Source: CAVUOA01 sp963742955 (GTDB lineage Bacteria; Bacteroidota; Ignavibacteria; Tepidaquicellales; OLB5). From it: DNA of 64,000 bases. The stretch covers positions 278,214-342,213 of the forward strand of contig CAVUOA010000012.1 in the NCBI GenBank assembly GCA_963742955.1, written 5' to 3'. This document shows, piece after piece, positions 25,820 to 37,032 of the stretch. The position numbers were made by a program, and so were the translations under genes. The notes beneath the pieces are model-generated. The model saw only the letters and a list, made by a program, of their open reading frames with translations, did not search any database and was not told the DNA's origin. Numbering within the stretch: the first letter of the stretch is position 1; the number at the start of each line of letters is the position of its first letter.

Positions 25820-28322
25820 TTGAAATATCTTATTAAGATATTGAGCCTGTCCTGTTTGTTTGGGACAGGCTTCGTTTTAATGTTAATTGCGGTTGAGCTG
25901 CATGCACAGCCGCTTCCGCCCATTGTCTTTGTCTCAAGGAACCTTGAACATAACGGAAATATGTACTGCCCTCAATCAGGACTTTTACCCGGTATGGGAC
26001 CGTTTTCACGATTCAGCGTCGTTGGCGGAAGGCTTCTTGTGAGAGAATCAAACGGAACGGTAAGAGTATTGGTTGACAGTACAATGAGTTTTAACGGTAT
26101 TAGCCTCATCGATGTATCCGACCCTGATGTTTTCTGGGATGCTTCAAAGATTGTTTTTGCCGGAACCCAAAGCCGTGACAGCTCATGGCGTATTTATGAA
26201 ATTAATTCTGACGGTACAAATTTCAGAGCTATAACTTATTCGGATAGAAACATTGACCTCGCACAGTTCGGCACATCTGCTTACAAATTTCAAAAATATG
26301 ATGATATTGACCCCTGTTATCTTCCTGACGGACGAATATGTTTTGCAAGTACACGGTATCCTTCTCTTTCTGAATATTACGGGAAAAGAACTACCAATCT
26401 TTACATTATAAATTCAGATGGGTCAAACCTTCACCGTATTACTACGGAGCGAAACGGAGCAGAGGAGCCGATGGTAAATCCTGTTTCAGGCAGGATTGTA
26501 TTTTCAAGATGGTGGCTTAATTACGATAGACCTTCACTTGTTACTTATAATGGAATCACCCGTGATTCAGGATTAGCATTAAGCAATGATATTGCAAACA
26601 TCTGGCAGGCAGGAATTATTAATCCCGATGGTGACGCGCTCCAGCTTTATGCAGGTTTCCCCGAATCGAGAAACGGACTTCATACCTACAAGCCGTTTGT
26701 TATGAATAGCGGAATATTATTAAGTGTTTTTATACCGCATACGCCGATGGTATATACTTCTGGCAGCACTGGAATAAGGTGGTATAACAAAGGAGTTGAC
26801 TATCCCCATTACATTACAGGAGTTAATCCAGGATAATATGCAATTGTATATACAGAATCCTCCTTCATATGGCACAATGCAGCCTCCGTATGCAACAGAC
26901 CCGGTTGAACTGCCCGACGGCAGGATTTTATTTTCATATTCATCACATGTAGAAAATCAGGATTACGGTTTATATACAATTAATTTAGACGGAAGCGGTT
27001 TCCAGCCTGCTTTTGATATAGCAGGTAAGCTGGAATTAAACGCACAAGTGCTTTTACCAAAGCCCGTTCCGCCTGTTATTCCGGATGGGGTAACTTATGT
27101 CAGCGATGAGCTTCCTCCGACATCCGACCCGGGCACATATTATAAGAACGGCGGGTTCAGGTTTGACTGTGTAAATATATATACCAACGGAGCTGTTGAC
27201 CAGCTGATTACCGATGCACCGCCAATAACTAAGAATGCAAGAATAGATTTCTTTTTGAACTTCCAGCGTAAAGATACACTGGGACTTGATTCGGCAATTA
27301 GAGTCCATTCACAGCTGCTTGATTATGCAGGCGGAATTCATTTCGATAATGCTCCCGCTGATGTACCCATGTTTGAGCAGGTTGTTGATAGTAACGGTAA
27401 AGTAATCTCCGGTTCAAAGCACCAGATTGCCCATGTAACAGGAATGAATTACGGCAGGCCGGGTACGGGCACTAAATGTGTAGGATGCCATGCAGGGCAT
27501 ACAACAATCCCCGTACCGCCGACAATCGGGTTAGGGCAGTTTTTCAACTCATCAACTTCTGCAAGTGTTACCCAAAGCTCATTCAGGTATGTTAACGATT
27601 CAATTCAGTATCCCGGTAAGAGAGTTGTTGACAGAAAAGCAAGGAATGATACGCTGCTTGTTAACTGGATAGCGAACGGAGCCAATAACGAATTTGTTGA
27701 TTTAAAATGGGATTTGCCGCTGGATGTAAGCGATATAGTTATTTACAACATTAAACCAAATCCTGCAAACAATACAAACATTCAGGTGACAGATTGTGAA
27801 TTATATTTGTATCTTGGCGGGGTTGAGGTAAATCATATAAACTCAACCGGAATAATAAGCGGAAACGGGACAAAAATTACATTGACAGGCTTGCCAAAAG
27901 CCGATGAACTGAAAGTAATTGTTAAAAGCTTCACCGGACAAATAACAGGGCAAAGCGTAGCCGGTCTTGCAGAAGTTGAAACCATTGCAAGAATTTCTTT
28001 TTATGAAGTTAACGGCGTTAAGCAAATTTCATCAACGATACCGGGCAGGTTTTCTTTATCGCAGAATTATCCGAATCCGTTTAATCCTGCTACGATTATT
28101 AAGTTTGATATACCTGCTTTAGGTCAAATGCATGCCTTTAATGTGAATTTGAAAGTTTACGATATCCTCGGCAGAGAAGTTGCCGTCCTAATCAATAAAC
28201 AGCTTTTACCCGGGAGTTATGAGGTTGATTGGAATGCTGCTAACTATCCGAGCGGTGTTTATTTTTACAGATTAGAAGCTGAAGGATTTTCCGAAAGTAA
28301 AAAAATGGTTTTGGTAAAATAA
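25820..28322 (+). CDS. Secreted PD40/TolB-like propeller with c-type haem motif and T9SS domain (one frameshift)
   Basis: A TTG start gives a signal peptide ending HAQP. The first part (25820-26836) has PD40-type repeats (FWDASKIVFAGTQSRDSSWRIYEI, split here as WDASKIVFAG and WRIYEINSDG). The second (26796-28322) continues PVELPDGRILFSY and YGLYTINLDG. Dropping one G at 26831-26832 joins the frames as VNPDNMQ. A CVGCH motif at 27477-27491 could bind covalent haem. A T9SS sorting domain ends the protein. The middle resembles the hydrazine-synthase-alpha-like propeller family, an impression only. Probably an extracellular haem protein of about 830 aa. Confidence 0.7.
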
Positions 28323-28340
28323 AAAATTTTAATAAAGGAA

Positions 28341-29952
28341 ATGATTAGTAAAAAATCAGCAAGATTCACTTTAATTTTTCTTTTTATCCTTTTTTCGCCC
28401 ACATTTCTTTTTGCTCAAAATCAAAATCTCACAATTCTATGTGTTGCCGCGCACCCTGATGATGAAGACGGTGCAACACTGGCGTATTATTCCTTATTGA
28501 AGGGATATAATGCTTACACAGTATTTTATACAAGAGGGAGAGGGCGGTCAAAATGAAATAGGACCTGAGCTAAATGACGAACTTGGCAAAATAAGAGAAC
28601 AGGAATGCAATAATGCTGCGAAAATTCAGGGGTCAACTCCATATTTTTTGGGATTTCTTGATTTTGGATTTTCCAAAACTGCAAAAGAAACCTTCAAGTT
28701 CTGGGGCGGAAAAGACAGCGTACTTAAAAGGATTGTTTATATGATTAGAATGATTCGTCCTGATGTTGTAATTACAAACCATGATACCATTACTACAAAA
28801 CCTTTTCGCCAGCACGGAAATCACCAGGCAGTTGGTATAACGATTTATGAAGCTTTTGATAAAGCAGCTGATCCCAATTATCATCCCGAACAGCTTGTTG
28901 GCGGTGTAGAGCCTTGGCAAATCAAAAAATTATATTTTCGTGTATTTGATTCAACAAAAACCGATAACGCAGTAACTATTGATGTCAGTCAAAAAGCGCC
29001 TGACGGACAGACAATTGCCGAGATTGCATTTAAAGCGCTCTCACAGCACAGAACACAGGGCATGGATAAGCTTACTCCGGAATCTGCACCGTGGGCTTTT
29101 GGTAACAGAAAATATTTGCTTGTTAGAAGCGATAAAGATTATCCATATGACCCGGATGACTTATTCTCAGGAATCGAACATCATTCTTCTTCACCATTCT
29201 TAAGTAAATTAAAATCATATCAGACTAAATATTCATATTTCTTTCTGAATCCTTCAGATAGTTTGGAAATTCTTCACAGCCTGAAATTTTATAAAGATGC
29301 AGATATAGGACTGGTTCAGTCTTACGATAATACAATTGCAAACACACTGGATGCATTTGGCGTTAAATACGATACTTTAAGCTCTGAAATGCTCCTGAAT
29401 GCAAATCTGAATAAATACAGCGTTATAATTCTTGATATACGGGCATATCTTTACAGAAAAGACCTTGCCGAAAATAATCAGCGCATACTTGATTTTGTTA
29501 AAGGCGGAGGAAATGTTATTTGTTTCTATCAAAAACCGCAGGACTGGAACGGAAAAGATTATGCGCCATATCCGCTTTACGTTACTTCAGAACGGGTCAC
29601 TGAAGAAGATGCCCCGGTGACCGAACTTGAACCCGATAATTGGCTGTTTAACAGACCAAATATAATTGATGCAGGTGACTGGAACGGATGGGTACAGGAA
29701 AGAAACATTTATCTGCCCTCAGGTGATACATCCTTAACTTCTCCGAAATACAAGAGACTGCTGGAAATGAGTGATGAGAATGACCCTGTACCTTCAACAT
29801 CATTACTTTGGGCTGAATACGGTGCCGGTACTTATACTTACTGTTCACTTGCATTATACCGCCAATTAAAGATATTTAACCGCGGAGGATTAAAATTATT
29901 CTTGAACATGGTTTCTGAGCCGAGAAGAGAAATAAAAGAAAAATATAATTGA
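28341..29952 (+). CDS. Secreted PIG-L/LmbE family deacetylase (one frameshift)
   Basis: Signal peptide (ISKKSARFTLIFLFILFSP...FAQ), then the metal-binding motif CVAAHPDDEDGATLAYY. The first frame stops at 28556. Removing one G in GGG (28536-28538) gives FYTRGEGGQNEIGPELN, which joins the frame that continues to 29952. That part has RPDVVITNHD and the HGNHQAVG zinc/acid motif. PIG-L enzymes remove acetyl groups from N-acetyl sugars. The C-terminal 250 residues form an additional domain, possibly amidotransferase-like (VIILDIRAYLYR, GGGNVICFYQKP). About 535 aa in all; substrate unknown. Confidence 0.78.
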
Positions 29953-31429
29953 CGGAAGAAACTCAGAACAACGGCGCAGAGCAATCATCTGAATTGATAC
30001 GGGGTGTCAGCCTCCGAAGCGCTACGGCGCTGAATATGATTGATATGATTGGCGTGGGTCCGTTTATCACTATACCGCTGATTATTGCAGCAATGGGCGG
30101 ACCGCAGGCAATGATTGGATGGGTTGCAGGCGCTTTAATAGCAATGAGTGACGGGCTTGTATGGGCAGAACTTGGCGCTGCTATGCCTAAAGCGGGAGGC
30201 TCCTATCAGTACCTAAAAGAAATTTACGGTAAAGAAAAACTCGGAAAGCTCGCAAGCTTCCTTTTTATATTTCAGCTTACATTCAGCGCACCGCTCTCGA
30301 TTGCTTCGGGAGTTGTGGGACTTTCATTATATTCCAGTTACATTTTCCCCTCTCTCGGGCATACATATTTTTCCTATGACCTTAGTTTGCCTCTGCCGTT
30401 AATCGGTCCGCTTGAAGCAAATCTTTCGGCAACCAATGGTACATTTCTTGCAATACTGATTTTATTGATTGCTGTTGTTCTTCTTTACCGAAGGATTACC
30501 ATTATTAGCAAACTTTCTCAATTCCTTTGGCTGGGAGTTATTTTAACTGTGTTATGGATAATTATATCAGGCGTTACTCATTTTAATCCATCACTTGCAT
30601 TCAGCTTCCCGCCGCATGCATTTGATTTTACATCAGGATTTTTCTTAGGGCTCGGCTCAGCTATGCTTATTGCAATTTATGATTACTGGGGATATTATAA
30701 TGTTTGTTTTTTCGGCGGTGAGGTTAAAAATCCCGGCAGGAATATTCCCAGAGCAATAATTTATTCCATAATACTCGTTGCAATCCTGTATATGATAATG
30801 AACGTCAGCATTCTTGGCGTTCTGCCGTGGCAATCGATAAGCGATAAAGCCGGGACAGATGCAAGCAAATATATAGTTTCAGTTTTCATGCAGACAATTT
30901 ACGGCTCTTGGGCAGGGAATCTTGTTACCATACTTATTGTATGGACAGCATTTGCATCGGTATTCAGCCTGCTTCTTGGTTATTCGCGTGTGCCTTATGC
31001 AGCAGCGGTTGAAGGCGATTATTTCCATATGTTTTCAAAAGTACATCCGAAACATAAATTCCCGTATGTTTCATTAGTGCTGATGGGCGCAACCGCATCT
31101 GCTTTTTGCTTTTTAAAGCTCAAAGATATTATTGCTGCGCTTTAGTTGTAATTAGAATTATAATCCAATTTCTTGCTCAAACAATAGGGGTAATTGTTTT
31201 CAGAATCAGAAGACCGGATATCAAAAGACCGTTTAAGATGTGGCTTTACCCGATACCCGCAGTTATTTCGTTTATAGGGTTTATGTATGTGCTAATTTCA
31301 AGGAATAATTTTTTAAAGGAAGTCCGTTACGCGGCGGTTCTTATAGTTTTAGGATTGATTCTCTATTTCATCAGGTCATACAAACGGAAAGAATGGCCGT
31401 TTAAGGCAGTGCAGCAATATAAAACCTGA
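29949..31429 (+). CDS. APC-family amino acid permease (one frameshift)
   Basis: A TTG start overlaps the previous TGA. The protein has about twelve hydrophobic segments; the first carries IGVGPFITIPLIIAA, followed by GGSYQYLKEIYG, both signatures of APC transporters. The first frame stops at 31145 (KLKDIIAAL-stop). One missing base near 31133-31138 would join it to VVIRIIIQFLAQTIGVIVF and the end at 31429. Merged length about 493 aa. Substrate cannot be stated beyond amino acids or amines. A palindromic repeat supplies the stop codon. Confidence 0.8.
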
Positions 31430-31455
31430 CAAGGTTACCAAACCCAGTCAGGTTT
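31421..31455. repeat. CCTGAC...GTCAGG palindrome over the permease stop
   Basis: AACCTGAC and GTCAGGTT arms with an 18-nt middle. The TGA within the left arm is the stop of the permease gene. A second member lies at 53675-53703. Confidence 0.6.
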
Positions 31456-31480
31456 AAAAATTTAATACCTGTATCATCGG

Positions 31481-31522
31481 ATTCCTGCTTTCCTGCCTGC
31501 TGCAGGCTGGCGCAGGAATGAC
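31481..31522. repeat. ATTCCTGC...GCAGGAAT palindromic repeat
   Basis: ATTCCTGC / GCAGGAAT outer arms with an inner CCTGC-CTGCT-GCAGG hairpin, between convergent genes. A shorter copy is at 52635-52654. Convergent placement would suit a two-way terminator or REP-like role. Confidence 0.65.
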
Positions 31523-31530
31523 AAAAAGTC

Positions 31531-32073
31531 TTACCTTAATATTGCAAGCAAAAGAAGTACAATCACCAGAACCAAAATTATTGTTATAAGCGTGCCTGTA
31601 TCTAAATCAAGCGCGTTATCTGCAGCATAAACGGTATATTCGTTTTGTTGAGTTAATGAATTAAAACCTGATTCTCTTACCGCAAAAAGGTCAAGGTCAC
31701 CGTCACCGTCTTTATCGGCAAAGAATATCGGCATTGGCATCCCTGTTTTAAGGAATGAAGCTTCTTTGTATGTATCGTAATGTTTGTTTTCGAGTACAAA
31801 CTCCGGTTTTTCCAACGTGCCGATGTTGCGGTAGTATTCCACATTGCCGTCATTGAATTTCAGCAGGTCGAATTTGCCGTCATGGTCAACATCAACGATA
31901 GCGGGATTTTCTATGTGCAGGTTGTTGTGAACATAAGCATAGGCGAGCTTCTTAATATCTGATTTAGAAAAAGTCTTTTGAATTTTATCTGCAGTAGTTT
32001 GATTGTTTTCGTCTGCCCTCAAATTAATATTCAGAAAAGCAGAGATTGCTATAATAAAAATTATATATTTCAT
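31531..32073 (-). CDS. Small membrane-anchored FG-GAP/VCBS-like calcium-binding protein
   Basis: 180 aa. Signal peptide (KYIIFIIAISAFLNINLRA), then two calcium-loop motifs typical of FG-GAP/VCBS repeats: VDVDHDGKFDLLKF and FADKDGDGDLDLFAVR. The C-terminus is a single hydrophobic anchor (LITIILVLVIVLLLLAILR). It is therefore a surface-exposed or periplasmic anchored repeat protein. Two repeats are too few for a whole propeller. Role unknown. Confidence 0.7.
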   Translation of the reverse strand: MKYIIFIIAISAFLNINLRADENNQTTADKIQKTFSKSDIKKLAYAYVHNNLHIENPAIVDVDHDGKFDLLKFNDGNVEYYRNIGTLEKPEFVLENKHYDTYKEASFLKTGMPMPIFFADKDGDGDLDLFAVRESGFNSLTQQNEYTVYAADNALDLDTGTLITIILVLVIVLLLLAILR

Positions 32074-32222
32074 AACTGGTTAAAATTAAGTTTGATAAAT
32101 ATATTTAATATTTAATGCAATTTCAAGTTTTTGAGGGATTTAGGTGCTTATATTTAATAACAATCCTATTTTAATTATTGTTGCAAGCCAATTTGGTATG
32201 AATTTATTTGATAGCTGATGTG

Positions 32223-32250
32223 GAGATTGCTTCGTTTTGCTCGCAATGAC
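32223..32250. repeat. GAGATTGCTTC...GCAATGAC intergenic repeat
   Basis: ATTGC / GCAAT arms around CTTCGTTTTGCTC. A second copy is at 36782-36808. This short sequence is a known kind of dispersed repeat in several bacterial groups as I recall. Confidence 0.65.
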
Positions 32251-32258
32251 ATTTCCTC

Positions 32259-32615
32259 TTACCAGTCAAACAGCTTAAACTTTTTCTTTTTCTTCTCAAC
32301 GAATACTTCTCCGTTTTCAACCTTCACATTAAAAATATTCAGTTTGCCGGAAAACCCTTCGTCATTCGGAGGAACTTCACCTGTCACTAGATGGAATTGC
32401 CACCCGTGAATAGGACATGCAAGATAAAGTTTATCATCAACAAATCCTTCATCCATTACATGCGAATGATTATGCGGGCAGGTATTTTCAACTGCATAAA
32501 CTTTTTCACCAATTTTAAATACTGCGATTTCGGTTTCATCGTCAATCATAAACTTCCTTCCCCTTTTATTATTGGGAAGTTCCTTTAGGCTGCAAATTTT
32601 AACAAATTCCTGCAT
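32259..32615 (-). CDS. Rieske [2Fe-2S] protein
   Basis: 118 aa. The two cluster-binding motifs are C46-P-H48 (ENTCPHNHSHV) and C67-P-I-H70 (LACPIHGWQF), as in NirD/ferredoxin-subunit type Rieske proteins; EVFVEKK ends the fold. No signal or anchor, so it is cytoplasmic. Its ATG overlaps the stop of the MBL-fold gene (TAATG), indicating coupling. The partner oxygenase or reductase is not in the window. Confidence 0.88.
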   Translation of the reverse strand: MQEFVKICSLKELPNNKRGRKFMIDDETEIAVFKIGEKVYAVENTCPHNHSHVMDEGFVDDKLYLACPIHGWQFHLVTGEVPPNDEGFSGKLNIFNVKVENGEVFVEKKKKKFKLFDW

Positions 32616-33471
32616 TATCTCTTCGACAATTCTTTAATATCAATAATCCGGTAACCCTTCTCGGTTCTTTCAGCTCTTGCGGTTTCGGTAAACGGGTCAT
32701 GTTCAAAGAACAGGAGCCAGTTTTCGCTTGTTATTTTCGGCAAAAACTTTTTCTTTTCCTCAAGGGTGGTGAGGGGATAGAGGTCATAACTCATTATATA
32801 AGGGGGATTTATATGCGCTGCCATCGGGAATAAATCGGCTGTGTACAGTAACGTGTTATTATCATCTTTAATTGTCACAATTTGCTGTGACGCTGTATGC
32901 CCATTAATTACATGTAACTGAATGTAATCGTCAAATTTATAATCACCCTCAACAAAATTCAGGCTGTTTTGTTTTATTCAGCAGCTCAAAATTTTCCGGG
33001 AAGAAGCTTGCTTTATCGCGTTCTGTGGGATTATTTGCCCATGCCCAGTGTTTTTTCTGCAAATAATGTGTGGCATTGGGAAACGTCAGCTTTAAATTAT
33101 TATCTTCATCAATATATGTCGAGCCTCCTGCATGGTCAAAATGGAGATGTGTTAAAATAACATCGGTTATATCATCTTTTTTTAAGCCTGTTTCTGCCAG
33201 CGATTTCTCAAGTGTAAATTCCGAATGGTCAACACCGTATATATCATTTAGCTTTTGGCTCATTTTATAACCTACGCCGTTATCGATAAGAATTTTACGT
33301 TTATCCGAAACCAGAAGCAGAGCTCTCATGCACATGTCTATTCGGTTCTTATCATCTGCGGAGATTGGTTTTTGCCCATAGAGATTTTGGCACAACCCCG
33401 AACATTGCTCCTCCGTCAAGCCGGAACAAGCCCGTTTGAACTGCGTGTAATGTATATTCTCCGATTTTCAT
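32615..33471 (-). CDS. MBL-fold metallo-hydrolase (two frameshifts)
   Basis: The true ATG is at 33471: [20 protein letters not shown], then [15 protein letters not shown]. That frame stops near 33353. The next frame (to 32949) holds [20 protein letters not shown] and the zinc motif [10 protein letters not shown]. Removing one T at 32954-32957 joins [11 protein letters not shown] and the last frame with [13 protein letters not shown] and [13 protein letters not shown]. Merged about 285 aa, intact in all metal motifs. It resembles YtnP-like lactone hydrolases, but the substrate is unproved. Fourth-to-third position in a minus-strand gene set. Confidence 0.8.
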
Positions 33472-33487
33472 CAATTACTAAGTATAA

Positions 33488-35441
33488 TTATATTTTTTCT
33501 GATTCAATTTCCTTTAACCTATCACTGTTTTTAAACCAATCGTGGTATAGCTCGTTTAATCTATTTTTAATCTCAGCGAATTCTTTGTTAACCTTAATAA
33601 CATTTTCCGAATTTTTGTAAAAAGCTTCGGACTGCATTTCCTCTTCAATTTCTTTTAACCTTTTTTCTTTTACTTTAATTTCGTTTTCTATTTTATTGAT
33701 AGAATCTCTGTACGGCTTAGCCGTTTTATAGATTTTATTTCTTGCTTCGGCTTCAGTTCTTTTCAATGTTTTTTTGCTTTTTGTATCCTGCTCCTCTTTT
33801 AAGGAAGTTTTTTCGGTTGAACTCCCGTTTTCCTCTTCATGTTTTTTCATCAGGTAATACGAACAGTTTCCGGCATAGGTCTTAATATTTTTATTGCCCA
33901 CTTCAATAATTTTGGTGCAAATGCCGTCTAAGAATTCCCTGTCATGAGAAATCAGCAGTATTGTGCCTTTATATTCCCGGAGTGAATTCATCAGCACTTC
34001 TTTTGAATTCATATCGAGATGGTTTGTAGGCTCATCAAGCACAAGGAAGTTAGATGATTTCAGCAGCATCCTTGCAAGCGCAAGGCGTGATTTCTCTCCG
34101 CCGGAAAGAACCGATACACTCTTAAATACATCATCACCTTTGAAAAGAAAACTGCCGAGTATCGTTCTGAGTTGTTTTCTCACATCACCGGCAGCAACTT
34201 CATCCAGAGTTTCAAGCACATTATGGTTCGGCTCCAGTGAATCTGCCTGGTGCTGAGAGTAGTATTCCAATTCAACCTGGTAGCCTAATTTTCGTGTGCC
34301 TTCCTGAAAATCTTCTTTGCCTATTATAATTCTTGCCAAGGTTGATTTCCCTGCGCCGTTTACACCGACAAACCCTATTTTCTCGCCGCGTTCTATTTCA
34401 AGATTAACGTTTTTTAAAACAAGATTATCACCGTAGCTTTTTGATAAATTTTTTAGCTCGATAATCTTTCTGCCCGAGTGCGTTGCAGGAGGGAAATGAA
34501 AATGAATTGCTGATTCTTCATCTTCAAGCTCTATTATATCAAGCTTTTCAAGCATTTTAATTCTGCTTTGAACAACAGAAGCTTTGTTTTTCTTATACCT
34601 GAACCGCTCAATAAAACGTTCCTGCTGTTTAAGGTATTTTTGCTGATTAAGGAATCTTTTTTCAAGAAGTTCCTGCCGGGATACTTTTTCTTTCAGATAG
34701 AACGCATAATTTCCCGGATAGATAGTCACATTCCCTGTATAAATCTCAACGGTTTTTGATGTCATATTATCCAGAAAAGTTCTGTCATGCGAAACAATAA
34801 TTACAGCGCCTTCGTATGTTCTTAAAAAACCTTCAAGCCAGAGCAATGAATCAAGGTCAAGGTGGTTTGTCGGCTCATCAAGCAAAAGCACGGAAGGATT
34901 CTTAATTAGCAGCTTTGCAAGGCAGATTCTCATTTGCCATCCGCCGGAAAATTCATCTGTTCCTCTTTCCATATCGGCAGTTGTGAAACCGAGACCCATT
35001 AGGACTTTTTCGATAACTGATTTTATCTTAAATCCTTCGAGTTCCTCAAATCTGTGCTGAAGCTCTCCAAGCTGTTCAACAAGGTCGAGATATTCCGGTG
35101 ATTCTCTTATCCACGATTCTGTGCATATCTTCGTTAATGTCATCAATTTCATTTTTCACTTCTGAAATGCCGGATATTCCGGAATAGACTTCATCATACA
35201 ATGTTTTACCGGTATAGAATATGCCGTCCTGCGGGAGGTAATCGATTGTTGTATGTTTAGAACGGGCTATAGTGCCTCCGTCAGGTTCAATCAGTCCATT
35301 GATAATTTTTAACAGCGTTGATTTCCCCGTACCGTTTGAGCCAACAAGTCCGATTCTGTCACGCGGGTTAACTATGAATGATACATCTTCGAAAAGCTTT
35401 TTCGAACCGAATTGTATTGATATGTTGGCAACTGAAAGCAT
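33488..35441 (-). CDS. ABC-F family ATPase (one frameshift)
   Basis: About 650 aa after joining. First ABC domain: Walker A GSNGTGKSTLLK, signature FSGGWQMRICLAKLL, Walker B VLLLDEPTNHLDLDSL. Then the inter-domain linker with many Lys/Arg (YRFKKNK-like). Second domain: GVNGAGKSTLAR, LSGGEKSRLALARML, FLVLDEPTNHLD. The C-terminal 110 residues form a charged coiled coil. ABC-F proteins act on ribosomes rather than in transport. The frame breaks near 35105, where removing one base gives VDKESPEYLDL. The start immediately follows the DUF4921 stop. Confidence 0.85.
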
Positions 35442-36758
35442 TTAAGTCATGTAATATTTTAACGGGTTCGGCACAATCCTGCATTCTTCAGCAATATCTA
35501 TGGCTGCAATTTTTCTTTCATCTCTTAATTTATATAATCTGGGTACAACTTTATCGCGCAAGTCGAGCGGTGATACAGGATTAATATAAATATTTGTTCC
35601 CCCCTCAAATCCTGCCGGAACGTTAATTCTCCATTTTATCAAAATATGCCACGGCATTTTGTAAATTGAGTCTATAGGTGTATAATACCATTCTTCATTG
35701 CATGATGTCTGGTTTCCTGTTGCAGCGTGGCATGCATGAAGCAGGTTGCTCATGCCTCTTACTTCATCATCAGTATGCAATGAGGGGCGTGAATTTTTTG
35801 ATTTAGAAAATATTTCAATAGTGGGGTAGCGGTGTCCTATGCCTGCGTATGCAATTGCATAATCATTTTCTGCTATTATAAGATTCAGCATTCCCGCAAG
35901 GTTTGCGCCGTATGCATTAAACACATTGGGGTCTTTTCTAATCATTTCTGTCTGGTCTGTTATTGTGTTTCCCCATTCATCGAGCGCCACAAGCTGTTTA
36001 TGCAGGTGGTCAAATGATGCGCCTGCGGGCCGCAGCCAGTTTTGGAAAACACTTACATATCTTACATAGCGGTTGCTGAGAAATATATTTTCTTTGGCTT
36101 CAATAGTAAAATCCAGATACCTGTAATGTTCTTCCGGTGTCATTTCTCCGGATGAATGTTTATCAGCGTCCCAGCCTGCGCTTTTCTTATAGTGCCGTTT
36201 TGATATAATCAGCTCGTGTCCTCCGCCGAAAAAGCTATCCGCATAACTGATTTTTTCATCAACGCTAATTTTATCAATCTCATCACCGCTTCTTCCGGAT
36301 AGCTTTAGCTTTGTATTTACGATATTAACTATATGTTCAAGTCCCTTTGGTGTGGATAAGTATTTTTCTTTCCATTCCTGCTTCTCTTTGTGAATCTTAA
36401 AATCGTAGTTTTTTCTCCAGTAATCCAGCGTAACTATTTCAAATAAATTGGGCACACGGCGGAATTCAGCTATTGTGTTATAGTATTCTTCTGCTGTGAT
36501 ATAATCAAGCCTTTTGTATTCGTTGTTTTCGATAACAAGGCGTTGTTTTTCCGGGGGAGTTTCAAAGTAATTTGCTTTGCAAAAGCTGCAATAATCCTCC
36601 GGTTCGTGCAATTCAATTTTTTTTGCAGTTTTGGGGATTTCATTTGTAATGGGTTTATTGCCTCTTCCGGGTACAGACCAAACTTCAGTCCCTGTGAATG
36701 GGTTTAATTGTTTGGTTGTACCATCCGGCATCTGGTTATAAAATCTGGAGTAACTCAA
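35442..36758 (-). CDS. DUF4921/GalT-like HIT-superfamily protein
   Basis: 438 aa from TTG (an ATG nine codons later is an alternative). N-terminal NPFTGTEVWSVPGRGNKP, then a CSFC zinc pair (about residues 57-60) like that of galactose-1-phosphate uridylyltransferase. A central FDHLHKQLVAL is a HIT-type His motif. The pattern is that of DUF4921 proteins, thought to be GalT-like nucleotidyl transferases. Substrate unknown. It is first of four same-strand genes with near-zero spacing. Confidence 0.7.
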   Translation of the reverse strand: MSYSRFYNQMPDGTTKQLNPFTGTEVWSVPGRGNKPITNEIPKTAKKIELHEPEDYCSFCKANYFETPPEKQRLVIENNEYKRLDYITAEEYYNTIAEFRRVPNLFEIVTLDYWRKNYDFKIHKEKQEWKEKYLSTPKGLEHIVNIVNTKLKLSGRSGDEIDKISVDEKISYADSFFGGGHELIISKRHYKKSAGWDADKHSSGEMTPEEHYRYLDFTIEAKENIFLSNRYVRYVSVFQNWLRPAGASFDHLHKQLVALDEWGNTITDQTEMIRKDPNVFNAYGANLAGMLNLIIAENDYAIAYAGIGHRYPTIEIFSKSKNSRPSLHTDDEVRGMSNLLHACHAATGNQTSCNEEWYYTPIDSIYKMPWHILIKWRINVPAGFEGGTNIYINPVSPLDLRDKVVPRLYKLRDERKIAAIDIAEECRIVPNPLKYYMT

Positions 36759-36781
36759 TTATTTTTTCTTATTTTGATTAT

Positions 36782-36808
36782 GAGATTGCTTCACTTCGCT
36801 GCAATGAC
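36782..36808. repeat. Second GAGATTGCTTC...GCAATGAC repeat
   Basis: GAGATTGCTTCACTTCGCTGCAATGAC matches the repeat at 32223-32250 at most positions. It lies between divergent genes, upstream of the macroglobulin. Confidence 0.6.
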
Positions 36809-37032
36809 AAAACAGCAGTTTCGGAGCCAGAAGAAAACTGACGTGAAACAATAACTCATTGCTATTTGCATTTAACCTTCAATTTAACTATTAAATGCCA
36901 AAAATTCAGTAAAATTATTAGTACAGTTAAATTTAGGTAACTATTTTCATTATAAGTGGGAACAATTTTCACTAATTTTGATATAAACCTGTAAAGAATC
37001 GAATTTTAATCCACACTTAAGGAGTAACAGCA

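Noticed and set aside
28510..28556. Programmed ribosomal frameshift in the PIG-L gene
   Set aside because: No slippery heptamer plus downstream stem is evident, and many unrelated genes in the window have similar single-base breaks.
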